From Streptomyces sp. VRA16 Mangrove soil (lineage in GTDB: Bacteria > Actinomycetota > Actinomycetes > Streptomycetales > Streptomycetaceae), in assembly GCF_017377775.1 (NCBI RefSeq), contig NZ_JAFVLN010000008.1:248001-312000 (forward strand): a DNA stretch of 64,000 bases, given 5' to 3'. The notes under the pieces are model-generated. The model was not told the origin of the DNA, did no database searches, and was given only the letters and a program-made list of their open reading frames with translations. Made by a program: the position numbers and the translations under genes. Shown piece by piece: positions 48,466 through 56,561 of the stretch (position 1 is the first letter of the stretch; every line of letters starts with the position of its first letter).

Positions 48466-49764
48466 TCAGCGAGCCTCGACCGGCACGAAGTCGCGCTCGA
48501 CGACGCCCGTGTAGATCTGGCGCGGGCGGCCGATACGGGAGCCCGGCTCCTTGATCATCTCGTGCCACTGGGCGATCCAGCCCGGCAGACGGCCGAGGGC
48601 GAACAGGACCGTGAACATCTCGGTCGGGAAGCCCATGGCCCGGTAGATCAGGCCGGTGTAGAAGTCGACGTTCGGGTAGAGCTTGCGCTCGACGAAGTAG
48701 TCGTCGGCCAGCGCGTGCTCTTCCAGCTTCAGCGCGATGTCGAGCAGCTCGTCGCTCTTGCCGAGCGCCGAGAGGACGTCGTGCGCCGCCGCCTTGATGA
48801 TCTTCGCCCGCGGGTCGAAGTTCTTGTAGACGCGGTGCCCGAAGCCCATGAGCTTCACGCCGTCTTCCTTGTTCTTCACCTTGCGGATGAAGGTGTCGAC
48901 GTCGCCGCCGGAGTTCTGGATGCCTTCCAGCATCTCCAGGACCGACTGGTTGGCGCCACCGTGCAGCGGACCCCACAGCGCGGAGATACCGGCGGAGATC
49001 GACGCGAACATGTTGGCCTGCGACGAACCGACCAGACGCACGGTGGACGTCGAGCAGTTCTGCTCGTGGTCCGCGTGCAGGATGAGCAGCTTGTCGAGCG
49101 CGGAGACGACGACCGGGTCGAGCTCGTACTCCTGCGCCGGCACGGAGAACGTCATGCGCAGGAAGTTCTCGACGTAGCCGAGGTCGTTGCGCGGGTAGAC
49201 GAACGGGTGGCCGACCGACTTCTTGTACGCGTAGGCCGCGATCGTCGGAAGCTTGGCGAGCAGGCGGACCGTCGAGAGGTGGCGCTGCTTCTCGTCGAAC
49301 GGGTTGTGGCTGTCCTGGTAGAAGGTGGACAGCGCCGAGACGACCGACGACAGCATGGCCATCGGGTGGGCGTCGCGCGGGAAGCCCTTGTAGAAGTTCT
49401 TGACGTCCTCGTGCAGCAGGGTGTGCTGCGTGATCTCGCTCTTGAACGTGGAGAGCTCGTCGACGGTCGGGAGCTCGCCGTTGATCAGCAGGTACGCCAC
49501 CTCGACGAAGGAGGAACGCTCGGCCAGCTGCTCGATCGGGTAGCCGCGGTAGCGGAGGATGCCCTCTTCGCCGTCGAGGTAGGTGATCGCGGATTTATAG
49601 GCGGCGGTGTTGCCGTATCCGCTGTCGAGGGTCACCAGTCCTGTCTGGGCCCGGAGCTTCCCGATGTCGAAGCCCTTGTCGCCGACGGTGCTGTCGATCA
49701 CCGGGTAGGTGTACTCGCCATCGCCGTACCGCAGTACTACAGCCTTGTCGTTGTGCTCGCTCAC
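48466..49764 (-). CDS. gltA: Citrate synthase
   Basis: 432-residue type II citrate synthase that joins oxaloacetate and acetyl-CoA to open the TCA cycle. Visible are LLILHADHEQNCST, WGPLHGGANQSVLEML (catalytic His), FGHRVYKNFDPRA (His) and the aspartate region NVDFYTGLIYRAMGFP. The start is GTG (VSEHNDKAVVL) with GAGGGA 6 nt upstream; the frame continues 117 bp upstream without support. Length and N-terminal beta domain are those of hexameric bacterial enzymes. It is monocistronic, with its promoter in the 199 bp before it. Confidence 0.95.
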   Translation of the reverse strand: MSEHNDKAVVLRYGDGEYTYPVIDSTVGDKGFDIGKLRAQTGLVTLDSGYGNTAAYKSAITYLDGEEGILRYRGYPIEQLAERSSFVEVAYLLINGELPTVDELSTFKSEITQHTLLHEDVKNFYKGFPRDAHPMAMLSSVVSALSTFYQDSHNPFDEKQRHLSTVRLLAKLPTIAAYAYKKSVGHPFVYPRNDLGYVENFLRMTFSVPAQEYELDPVVVSALDKLLILHADHEQNCSTSTVRLVGSSQANMFASISAGISALWGPLHGGANQSVLEMLEGIQNSGGDVDTFIRKVKNKEDGVKLMGFGHRVYKNFDPRAKIIKAAAHDVLSALGKSDELLDIALKLEEHALADDYFVERKLYPNVDFYTGLIYRAMGFPTEMFTVLFALGRLPGWIAQWHEMIKEPGSRIGRPRQIYTGVVERDFVPVEAR

Positions 49765-49954
49765 GTCTTGTCCCTCACCGACGTAGTGCCTCTTCTTCGA
49801 GGTGCCCTGACTGTCTCTACCATCCCCCACTTGGCCCAGCAGAGTGCACTCGGGGTCGCTCATTGGACCAATTGGCGGCACTCAGTGCCTCCAGCCTGCC
49901 CATCCTGCCCCCGATCACCCGGTTCCGGAAGTGCCCTGTGAGGTTTGCGACTCG

Positions 49955-49968
49955 TTTGATCGATCAAA
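49955..49968. promoter_or_regulatory. Palindrome TTTGATCGATCAAA at the recD2 stop
   Basis: A perfect 14-bp palindrome, AT-rich for this genome, that contains the recD2 stop codon and lies 191 bp upstream of the citrate synthase start. It could be an operator for citrate synthase. Its stem is too short for a strong terminator. Confidence 0.4.
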
Positions 49969-52231
49969 TCTTTTGAAGGGTTGCGCCCGCAAGCCGGAAA
50001 TCCAGCGCTGTACAGCGTCTACCCGCCGAAACCGTGCGCACGGCCTGCGCCAACGCCTTCCTCGACCCGACCAGCACGACCAGCTTCTTCGCCCGGGTCA
50101 CGGCGGTGTAGAGCAGGTTGCGCTGGAGCATCATCCAGGCGCTCATGGTGACCGGGATCACCACGCACGGGTACTCACTCCCCTGGGACCGGTGGATCGT
50201 GACGGCATAGGCGTGCGCGAGCTCGTCCAGTTCGTCGAACTCGTACTCCACCGACTCGTCCTCGTCGGTCAGGACCGTGAGCTTCTGCTCCTCGGTGTCG
50301 AGGGCGGTGACGACGCCCACCGTGCCGTTGAAGACACCGCTCTGTCCCTTCTCGTAGTTGTTCCGAATCTGGGTGACCTTGTCGCCGACGCGGAAGACCC
50401 GGCCGCCGAACCGCTTCTCGGGCAGCTCGGGGCGGCCCGGGGTGATGACCTGCTGCAGCAGCCCGTTGAGATTCCCCGCTCCGGCCGGGCCGCGGTGCAT
50501 GGGGGCCAGTACCTGGACGTCGCGCCGCGGGTCGAGGCCGAACTTGGCCGGAATACGGCGGGCGGCGACATCGACGGTGAGCCGGCCCGCCTCCTCCGTG
50601 TCGTCCTCCACGAAGAGAAAGAAGTCGTCGAGCCCCTGGGTCAGGGGCGGGGTGCCGGAATTGATGCGGTGCGCGTTGGTGACGACGCCGGACTGCTGGG
50701 CCTGGCGGAAGATGCGGGTGAGACGGACGGCCGGGACGGGGCTGTCCGGCGCCAGCAGGTCGCGCAGCACCTCGCCCGCGCCGACGCTCGGCAACTGGTC
50801 CACGTCACCGACGAGGAGCAGATGGGCGCCGGGCGGGACGGCCTTCACCAGCTTGTTGGCGAGCAGCAGATCCAGCATGGACGCCTCGTCGACCACGACC
50901 AGGTCGGCGTCGAGCGGCCGGTCCTTGTCGTACGCGGCGTCGCCGCCCGGCTTGAGTTCGAGCAGCCGGTGGACGGTGGAGGCCTCCGCCCCGGTCAGCT
51001 CGGCGAGCCGCTTGGCGGCGCGCCCGGTGGGAGCGGCGAGGACGACCTTCGCCTTCTTGGCGCGGGCCAGCTCCACGATCGACCGCACGGTGAACGACTT
51101 GCCGCAGCCGGGACCGCCGGTGAGCACGGCGACCTTCTTCGTCAGGGCGAGCCGGACGGCCTCCTCCTGCTCGGGCGCGAGGCTCGCCCCCGTCCGGTCG
51201 GCGAGCCAGGCCAGCGCCTTGTCCCAGGCCACGTCCCGGAAGGCGGACAGCCGGTCGTCGTCCGTGCGCAGCAGGCGCAGCAGTTGGGCGCAGAGCGAGA
51301 GCTCGGCCCGGTGGAAGGGGACGAGGTAGATCGCGGTGACCGGCTCCCCGTGCTCGCCGGGGACCTGCTCGCGCACCACCCCCGGCTCGCCGCTCTCCTC
51401 GTCGGGCAGGGTCAGCTCGGCGAGGCACTCGATGACGAGCCCCGTGTCCACCTGGAGCAGCTTCACCGCGTCGGCGATGAGCCGCTCCTCCGGAAGGAAG
51501 CAGTGCCCCTGGTCGGTGGATTGCGAAAGGGCGTACTGCAGACCGGCCTTGACGCGCTCGGGGCTGTCGTGCGGGATGCCGACGGCCTGCGCGATGCGGT
51601 CGGCGGTCAGGAAGCCGATGCCCCACACGTCGGCGGCGAGCCGGTACGGCCGGTTCTTCACGACGCCGATCGAGGCGTCCCCGTACTTCTTGTAGATACG
51701 GACGGCGATGGAGGTCGACACACCCACCGACTGGAGGAAGACCATGACCTCCTTGATGGCCTTCTGCTCCTCCCACGCGTCGGCGATCTTCTTGGTGCGC
51801 TTCGGGCCGAGCCCCGGCACCTCGATCAGCCGCTTCGGCTCCTGCTCGATGATGTCGAGGGTGTCGAGCCCGAAATGCTGGGTGATGCGGTCGGCGAAGA
51901 CCGGTCCGATGCCTTTGACCAGGCCCGATCCGAGGTAGCGGCGGATGCCCTGAATGGTGGCGGGCAGCACCGTCGTGTAGTTCTCCACGGTGAACTGCTT
52001 GCCGTACTGCGGATGGGAGCCCCAGCGGCCCTCCATCCGCAGCGACTCCCCCGCCTGCGCCCCGAGCAGCGAGCCGACGACGGTCAGCAGATCGCCGGCG
52101 CCTCTGCCGGTGTCCACGCGCGCGACCGTGTACCCGGTCTCCTCGTTCGCGTATGTGATCCGCTCGAGGACCCCCTCCAGCACCGCCATGGGGCGCGCCC
52201 CCGCCGCTTGCTCCGTCTGCCCCTTCGCCAT
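49964..52231 (-). CDS. recD2: RecD2-like ATP-dependent DNA helicase
   Basis: 755-residue SF1B 5'-3' helicase of the RecBC-independent RecD2 family. An N-terminal OB-like region (LERITYANEETGYTVARVD) is followed by helix-hairpin-helix units (EVPGLGPKRTKKIADAW), then the helicase core with Walker A LTGGPGCGKSFT, motif II VVVDEASMLD, motif III LLLVGDVDQLPSVGAG and the UvrD-like C-terminal motif AYAVTIHRSQGSEY. Length is normal. The Shine-Dalgarno is weak. It acts in DNA repair or replication restart in relatives. Confidence 0.93.
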   Translation of the reverse strand: MAKGQTEQAAGARPMAVLEGVLERITYANEETGYTVARVDTGRGAGDLLTVVGSLLGAQAGESLRMEGRWGSHPQYGKQFTVENYTTVLPATIQGIRRYLGSGLVKGIGPVFADRITQHFGLDTLDIIEQEPKRLIEVPGLGPKRTKKIADAWEEQKAIKEVMVFLQSVGVSTSIAVRIYKKYGDASIGVVKNRPYRLAADVWGIGFLTADRIAQAVGIPHDSPERVKAGLQYALSQSTDQGHCFLPEERLIADAVKLLQVDTGLVIECLAELTLPDEESGEPGVVREQVPGEHGEPVTAIYLVPFHRAELSLCAQLLRLLRTDDDRLSAFRDVAWDKALAWLADRTGASLAPEQEEAVRLALTKKVAVLTGGPGCGKSFTVRSIVELARAKKAKVVLAAPTGRAAKRLAELTGAEASTVHRLLELKPGGDAAYDKDRPLDADLVVVDEASMLDLLLANKLVKAVPPGAHLLLVGDVDQLPSVGAGEVLRDLLAPDSPVPAVRLTRIFRQAQQSGVVTNAHRINSGTPPLTQGLDDFFLFVEDDTEEAGRLTVDVAARRIPAKFGLDPRRDVQVLAPMHRGPAGAGNLNGLLQQVITPGRPELPEKRFGGRVFRVGDKVTQIRNNYEKGQSGVFNGTVGVVTALDTEEQKLTVLTDEDESVEYEFDELDELAHAYAVTIHRSQGSEYPCVVIPVTMSAWMMLQRNLLYTAVTRAKKLVVLVGSRKALAQAVRTVSAGRRCTALDFRLAGATLQKI

Positions 52232-52289
52232 GATCCGACGGTAGCGGTGCGCACTGACAGCGCGGGAGGGGCCGGGGAGCGCGAGCGGC

Positions 52290-52688
52290 TCAGGCGTCCT
52301 CGACCACGGGGACGCACGGGGACAGCAGTGGCTCGGTGTGCCGGGTGAGGGTGCCGCGGGCGAGGCGGAGCACGCGGAGCTCGTTCGCGTGCTCCGGGTC
52401 CTCGTCGTCGCGCAGGTGCAGCAGCCCGTACGCGCCCGGGGCGACGGCCGCGACCTGCTCGTACAGGGCGACGACGTCCGCCTCGGAACCTGCGGGCGGG
52501 CGGTGGTTGGTGTGGCCACCGACATGGAGAAACGCCTCGCCGTTCAACCAGCGCAGGTCCGCGAGGTACGGGCTGCCCAACCCGTCGACGCGGGACCGGA
52601 GTTCGTCGACGACGCGGGGCAGTCCCGTCTCGTCGGCGTCGGCCTCCGGGCTCTGCCTCAGGGTGATCCAGCCGTGGTACTCGAACAT
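52290..52688 (-). CDS. Imm7 family immunity-like protein
   Basis: 132 residues beginning MFEYHGWITLRQS, the start typical of the Imm7 family (PF15585), with LADLRWLNGEAFLHVGGHTNHR in the middle and YGLLHLRDDED. Imm7 proteins protect against contact-dependent or polymorphic toxins. No toxin gene with a fitting nuclease or deaminase domain is adjacent, so this is an orphan immunity gene or a member with another role. It is 58 bp upstream of recD2 on the same strand and divergent from a nucleotidyltransferase gene. Confidence 0.8.
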   Translation of the reverse strand: MFEYHGWITLRQSPEADADETGLPRVVDELRSRVDGLGSPYLADLRWLNGEAFLHVGGHTNHRPPAGSEADVVALYEQVAAVAPGAYGLLHLRDDEDPEHANELRVLRLARGTLTRHTEPLLSPCVPVVEDA

Positions 52689-52720
52689 GCCGCCCCCCGC
52701 CGTGAACGTAGAGTTCCAGC

Positions 52721-53503
52721 ATGAACGATCCCGCTCCTCAGATCACGGTCCCGGTGAGTGTGCGGCGTGTGCTGCCCGATCTGCTGGCGGCGGTGGCGGC
52801 GGTGGCCGGGGAGCGGCTCGTCGGGGTGTGGCTGTACGGGTCGGCGGCCACGGGCACCTTCGACCGCGGGGTCAGCGACATCGACGTACTCATCGGGGTG
52901 GAGGGCGAACTCGATCTGGACGCGGGCGCGTTGGCGGCCGCCCACGCGCGCGTGCTGCGGGCGCATCCCGGGTTCAACGACCGGCTCGACGTGACCTGGG
53001 CGCCGGCCGCCGCCCTGGCCGGCGGGCTGCTCCAGCCGCTCTTCGCGGTCTCCCCGGGCGAGCCGCTGCACACGGTGCGGGTGACTCCGGCGTGGGCGCT
53101 GACGCGAGCCCTCGTGCGGGAGACAGGGCTGACGCTGCAGGGGCGGCCGGCCCGGGAGGCGCTGGCCCCGGTGGGCGGGCAGGAGCTGCGGCGGGCGCTC
53201 GTCGACTCGGTCGCGGGGCTGCGGAATCGGGCCCCTCAGGTGCGCCATCGGGGCGGTCACGCGTATGTGGCGCTCACCGCGTGCCGGACCCTGCGCACCC
53301 TGACGACGGGCGAGCTCGTGGACAAGGGGGAGGCCGCGCGCTGGACGGCCGAGCGGTGGCCCCGGATGCGGCCCCTGCTGGAGTCCGCGCTCGTGTGGCG
53401 ACGGACGCAGGCGGTGCGGGACGAGACGCCGCTGCCGGAGGAACTGGCGGCCCTGATGCGCGAGTTGCTGGATCTCACGGCGGCCGCGGCGCTGCCCGAG
53501 TGA
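52721..53503 (+). CDS. AadA-like nucleotidyltransferase
   Basis: 260 residues. The nucleotidyltransferase active site is LYGSAATGTFDRGVSDIDVLI (about residues 38-58), with the GS...DxD metal-binding pattern intact. The C-terminal helical part has RHRGGHAYVALTACRTLRTLTTGELVDKGEAARW, similar to aminoglycoside 3''/9-adenylyltransferases. It could modify aminoglycosides, but chromosomal Streptomyces members are often untested. ATG start without a strong ribosome site. The divergent gene is the Imm7 protein, 32 bp apart. Confidence 0.83.
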   Translation: MNDPAPQITVPVSVRRVLPDLLAAVAAVAGERLVGVWLYGSAATGTFDRGVSDIDVLIGVEGELDLDAGALAAAHARVLRAHPGFNDRLDVTWAPAAALAGGLLQPLFAVSPGEPLHTVRVTPAWALTRALVRETGLTLQGRPAREALAPVGGQELRRALVDSVAGLRNRAPQVRHRGGHAYVALTACRTLRTLTTGELVDKGEAARWTAERWPRMRPLLESALVWRRTQAVRDETPLPEELAALMRELLDLTAAAALPE

Positions 53504-53608
53504 CGCGGGTCACAGGCGGAATCCGATGAGCTCGGCCCCGCCGCCCCGTCTTCATCGGTGAATCGCCTGACGCACGCCGCGCCGCGCCGCACAGAACAGG
53601 ACGCCACC

Positions 53609-53824
53609 ATGACCGCACCCGTCAAGGGCCCCGCCGCGTACTTCCCCTCCATCGAGAAGAAGTACGGGCAGCCGATCTCGTACTGGCAGGACCTCGTCCG
53701 CTCCTGGCTGCCGGCCAAGCACATGGAGCTGGTGGGTCGGCTCAAGACCGAGCACGGCCTGGGGCACGGGCACGCCAACGCGCTGGTGGCGCACACGCTC
53801 GCGGAGCCGCGCCAGGGGCGGTGA
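53609..53824 (+). CDS. DUF4287 domain protein
   Basis: 71 residues that match the DUF4287 pattern: YFPSIEKKYGQPISYWQDLV followed by HMELVGRLKTEHGLGHGHANALVAHTL. The family is small, helical and of unknown role, with a DNA-binding-like shape. The start at ATG leaves a 5' gap of 105 bp after the nucleotidyltransferase, so it may have its own promoter. Confidence 0.8.
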   Translation: MTAPVKGPAAYFPSIEKKYGQPISYWQDLVRSWLPAKHMELVGRLKTEHGLGHGHANALVAHTLAEPRQGR

Positions 53825-53902
53825 TTGGGACTCAGGGAACTCACAGGAACGGCGCGGCGTTGTGGTCGTGTCCCCCGCCCGCTCCGCGCCCCAGGGAGAT
53901 CC

Positions 53903-54562
53903 ATGTCCGACATCGCACCGGCCCGCGCCCTGCTCCCGCTGCCGTCCCCGACCGCCCAGGCCGAGCGTCTCGTGGAGCTCGGGGTCCACGAGATCGCGGG
54001 GCTCGACGCCGCCGAGCTGCGCGCCTTCGCCGAGGAGGCCGAGGGCGCGGGTGAACGGGACGTGCTGCTCACCGTCCACCCGGACCGTGCCCCCGCCTCG
54101 GCGCTCGCGCCGCTGCTGCGCCGCGGGGACAAGGCCGGGTTCGTGGTCGTCGACATGACGGACGTCGACGACTTCGCACCGCTGGACGGGCTCACCGTCC
54201 CCGACGGGCCGCTCCACCTGCTCTCCGCGGTGGACCGTGGCGACGACATGGCCGACTGGAGCCCGGACGAGGCGCTGCCCGCCCTCGCCAAGCGGGGCCG
54301 CACCCCGCTGCTGCTCACCGAGGGCATCCACTGGGTGCTCCAGCAGCCCGCGGCCCTGGAGCGCAACCACTGCTTCATGGCCATCGGCTCCCGGCTGCGC
54401 AAGGCCGACGGCTCGCTGGACGCCCGCACCCCGGCGATCTGGATCAGCAACGGCACGGGCCGCGACGGCCGCGAGCGCCGCGACGCTCCGAAGGTCGGCT
54501 GGTGCTGGGCCGGCAACCGGCACACCTGGCTCGGGTTCGGCTCGGCGGCGGGGCGGGCCTGA
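53903..54562 (+). CDS. DUF5701 family protein
   Basis: 219 residues, cytoplasmic. The family is recognisable from LLTEGIHWVLQQPAALERNHCFMAIGSR and the C-terminal VGWCWAGNRHTWLGFGSAAGRA. Function is unknown. The ATG has CAGGGAG 6 nt upstream; a longer frame upstream lacks a start signal. It is the last plus-strand gene before a cluster of GC-rich hairpins. Confidence 0.8.
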   Translation: MSDIAPARALLPLPSPTAQAERLVELGVHEIAGLDAAELRAFAEEAEGAGERDVLLTVHPDRAPASALAPLLRRGDKAGFVVVDMTDVDDFAPLDGLTVPDGPLHLLSAVDRGDDMADWSPDEALPALAKRGRTPLLLTEGIHWVLQQPAALERNHCFMAIGSRLRKADGSLDARTPAIWISNGTGRDGRERRDAPKVGWCWAGNRHTWLGFGSAAGRA

Positions 54563-54596
54563 GCCTCGGCGGCACGGGGCGGTGCCCGCCCGCCGC

Positions 54597-54662
54597 CCCG
54601 CCCGGCGCCGGGCGGCCGGGCCCGGCCGCGGGTGCGAGCAGCCCCCGAAGGGGCCGCGGGGC
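54597..54662. terminator. Cluster of GC-rich hairpins between convergent genes
   Basis: Contains the palindromes GCCCGGCGCCGGGC (54600-54613) and CGGCCGGGCCCGGCCG (54613-54628) and the hairpin CCCC-GAA-GGGG (54643-54653). It should terminate the DUF5701 gene and the convergent hypothetical gene. Confidence 0.55.
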
Positions 54663-54664
54663 GC

Positions 54665-55243
54665 CTACAGGCCGCCCATCGGCTCCGGATCCACCCGCAC
54701 CGGCGTCCCCCACACCCGCACCACCTCGTAGTCCGTGAACTCGTGGACCAGTCGGTACGCCATCGCCGCGTCCGGGCGGCGGCGCTGGGCCGCCAGGTAC
54801 AGGTCCGCCTCGCGGCGGTCGTGGCGAGGGGTGCCGCAGAGCTGCCACACCTGCCCGTTCCACATCTCCGGGATCCAGCGCTGCTGGGGCTGGGGGCGGT
54901 CCTCGCGCGTGCCGTAGCGGGAGAGCACCGGGGCTTCCGGGGAGGCCGGGCGCGGGCCCCCGTAGTCACCGGAGATCTCGGAGCGGCGGGCCTTGCGGCG
55001 GCGGGTCTCGCAGAGCAGGCACAGGTCGGGAGCGGACTTCTCCACCGGCCCGTACGGATGCTCCTTGCAGCGGGTCGTCGGCTTCTGGCCCGTCGTCGCG
55101 TCGTCCAGCTGGCCGAGGGCGCGCGTCAGGTCGTCGCGCACCTCGTGCAGCACGTCGTCCGGGGTGTCCGCGGTGAGCTTCTCGCCGTGCTCCCCGAGCA
55201 CGCGCAGGGTGCGGCCCAATGCGGTGAGCTGCGCGTGGTTCAC
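54665..55243 (-). CDS. Conserved hypothetical protein with CxxC motif
   Basis: 192 residues from a GTG with GGGAG 8 nt upstream (VNHAQLTALGRTL). The first 70 residues are helical; then come a cysteine in TTRCKEHPYG and CLLCETRRRKARR, a possible zinc-binding group, and a C-terminal beta-rich part with QPQQRWIPEMWNGQVWQLCGTPRHDRREADLYL. No family was recognised. It diverges from the LacI gene, with a long hairpin in the shared upstream region. Confidence 0.6.
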   Translation of the reverse strand: MNHAQLTALGRTLRVLGEHGEKLTADTPDDVLHEVRDDLTRALGQLDDATTGQKPTTRCKEHPYGPVEKSAPDLCLLCETRRRKARRSEISGDYGGPRPASPEAPVLSRYGTREDRPQPQQRWIPEMWNGQVWQLCGTPRHDRREADLYLAAQRRRPDAAMAYRLVHEFTDYEVVRVWGTPVRVDPEPMGGL

Positions 55244-55274
55244 GATCTGTGCTCCCTGTTGTCCGAGACGTCTC

Positions 55275-55330
55275 AGCGGGGCGGGGGAAGGAGAGGTGCG
55301 GGAACGCACCTCTCCTTCCCCCGCCCCGCT
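55275..55330. promoter_or_regulatory. 26-bp perfect hairpin in a divergent promoter region
   Basis: Arms 55275-55300 and 55305-55330 are exact inverse complements; the loop is GGAA. One arm is purine-rich and the other pyrimidine-rich. It lies 31 bp upstream of the start of the unknown minus-strand gene and 177 bp upstream of the LacI gene, not at a gene end. It may be a leader structure, an RNase III substrate or the remnant of a palindromic element. Confidence 0.6.
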
Positions 55331-55427
55331 CAGCTTGCGGTTTCCACCATCGCACGCCCCACCGACAACTCCCCCACTCCCATCACGATCGGGTCACGAG
55401 AAGCGGAACCCCCCTTGCCAGCACCTC

Positions 55428-55475
55428 ATGTAATCGATTCCAATCACTCGCACCAGTAGATGTAATCGATTCCAT
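55428..55475. promoter_or_regulatory. Two LacI-type operators before the ribose operon
   Basis: ATGTAATCGATTCCAA (55428-55443) and ATGTAATCGATTCCAT (55460-55475). Each is a near-palindrome with the CG-centred core AATCGATT usual for LacI/RbsR regulators. Their centres are 32 bp apart (about three helical turns), so two dimers could bind the same DNA face. Autorepression of the operon is the likely effect. Confidence 0.82.
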
Positions 55476-55506
55476 GCAGTCGTACGCCACAAGGAGGTGG
55501 CCTGTG

Positions 55507-56520
55507 ATGTCTGCGAACGCGAGCATCAAGGACGTCGCGGCCGCGGCCGGGGTCTCCGTCGCCACGGTCTCCCGTGTCCTCAACAGCCATCCGTCCGTGA
55601 GCCCGGACGCCCGTACCCGCGTGCTGGCCGCGGTGGAGTCGCTGGGCTACCGGCCCAACGCCGTCGCCCGGTCCCTGCGCACCGACCAGACCCGCACCCT
55701 GGGCCTCGTCATCAGCGACGTGCTCAATCCGTACTTCACCGAGCTCGCCCGCTCCGTGGAGGAGGCGGCGCGCGGCCTCGGATACAGCGTGATCATCGGG
55801 AACGCCGACGAGCAGCCGGGCCTCCAGGACCACCACGTCCAGAACCTGCTCGACCGGCGCATCGACGGGCTGCTGGTCTCCCCGACCGACGGCGGCTCCC
55901 CGCTGATGCTGGACGCCGCGCGTTCCGGCACCCCGATGGTCTTCGTCGACCGGTGGATCCCGGGCGTGGACGTGCCGGTGGTGCGTTCCGACGGGCGCGG
56001 GGCCGTACGGGACCTCGTCGCGCATCTGCACCGGCTCGGGCACCGCCGGCTCGCCATCATCGCGGGCCCGGCGGCCACCACCACCGGCAGCGAGCGCGTC
56101 GACGCGTTCCGGGAGGCACTCGCCTCGTACGAGATCGAGCTGCCGGACGCGTACATCGGGCAGGGCGACTTCCAGGCGGAGAGCGGGCGCCGGGCGACCG
56201 AGGGGTTCCTCGACCTTCCCGAGCCGCCCCAGGTCGTCTTCGCCGCCGACAACCTGATGGCGCTGGGCGCGCTGGACGCGATCCGCGCGCGCGGGCTGCG
56301 CGTTCCGGACGACATCGCGCTCGCCGCCTTCGACGACATCCGCTGGTTCGTGCACACCGATCCGCCGATCACGGCGATCGCCCAGCCGACCAAGGAACTG
56401 GGGCGGGCCGCGGTGCGGGCCCTCGTGGACCGCATCGAGGGACGTGCGCCGGACTCGGTCACGCTCCCCGCCCATCTGGTCGTCCGCCGCTCCTGCGGCG
56501 CCCCCCTCCACCAGCCCTGA
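55507..56520 (+). CDS. rbsR: LacI family repressor of the ribose operon
   Basis: 337 residues. The HTH and hinge are SIKDVAAAAGVSVATVSRVLNSHPSVSPDARTRV...GYRPNAVARSLRT (residues 6-63), followed by a periplasmic-binding-like sugar domain (TLGLVISDVLNPYFTELARSVEEAA, VFAADNLMALGALDAI). GTGATG gives two adjacent possible starts, with AAGGAGG upstream. It heads an rbsA-CB-K-D operon and has two strong operators in its own promoter, so it is read as the ribose repressor; the symbol rests on context. Confidence 0.9.
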   Translation: MSANASIKDVAAAAGVSVATVSRVLNSHPSVSPDARTRVLAAVESLGYRPNAVARSLRTDQTRTLGLVISDVLNPYFTELARSVEEAARGLGYSVIIGNADEQPGLQDHHVQNLLDRRIDGLLVSPTDGGSPLMLDAARSGTPMVFVDRWIPGVDVPVVRSDGRGAVRDLVAHLHRLGHRRLAIIAGPAATTTGSERVDAFREALASYEIELPDAYIGQGDFQAESGRRATEGFLDLPEPPQVVFAADNLMALGALDAIRARGLRVPDDIALAAFDDIRWFVHTDPPITAIAQPTKELGRAAVRALVDRIEGRAPDSVTLPAHLVVRRSCGAPLHQP

Positions 56521-56561
56521 AAACCCCCACCACCGCGTACCTCAATGGAGAGGAGCAACGC

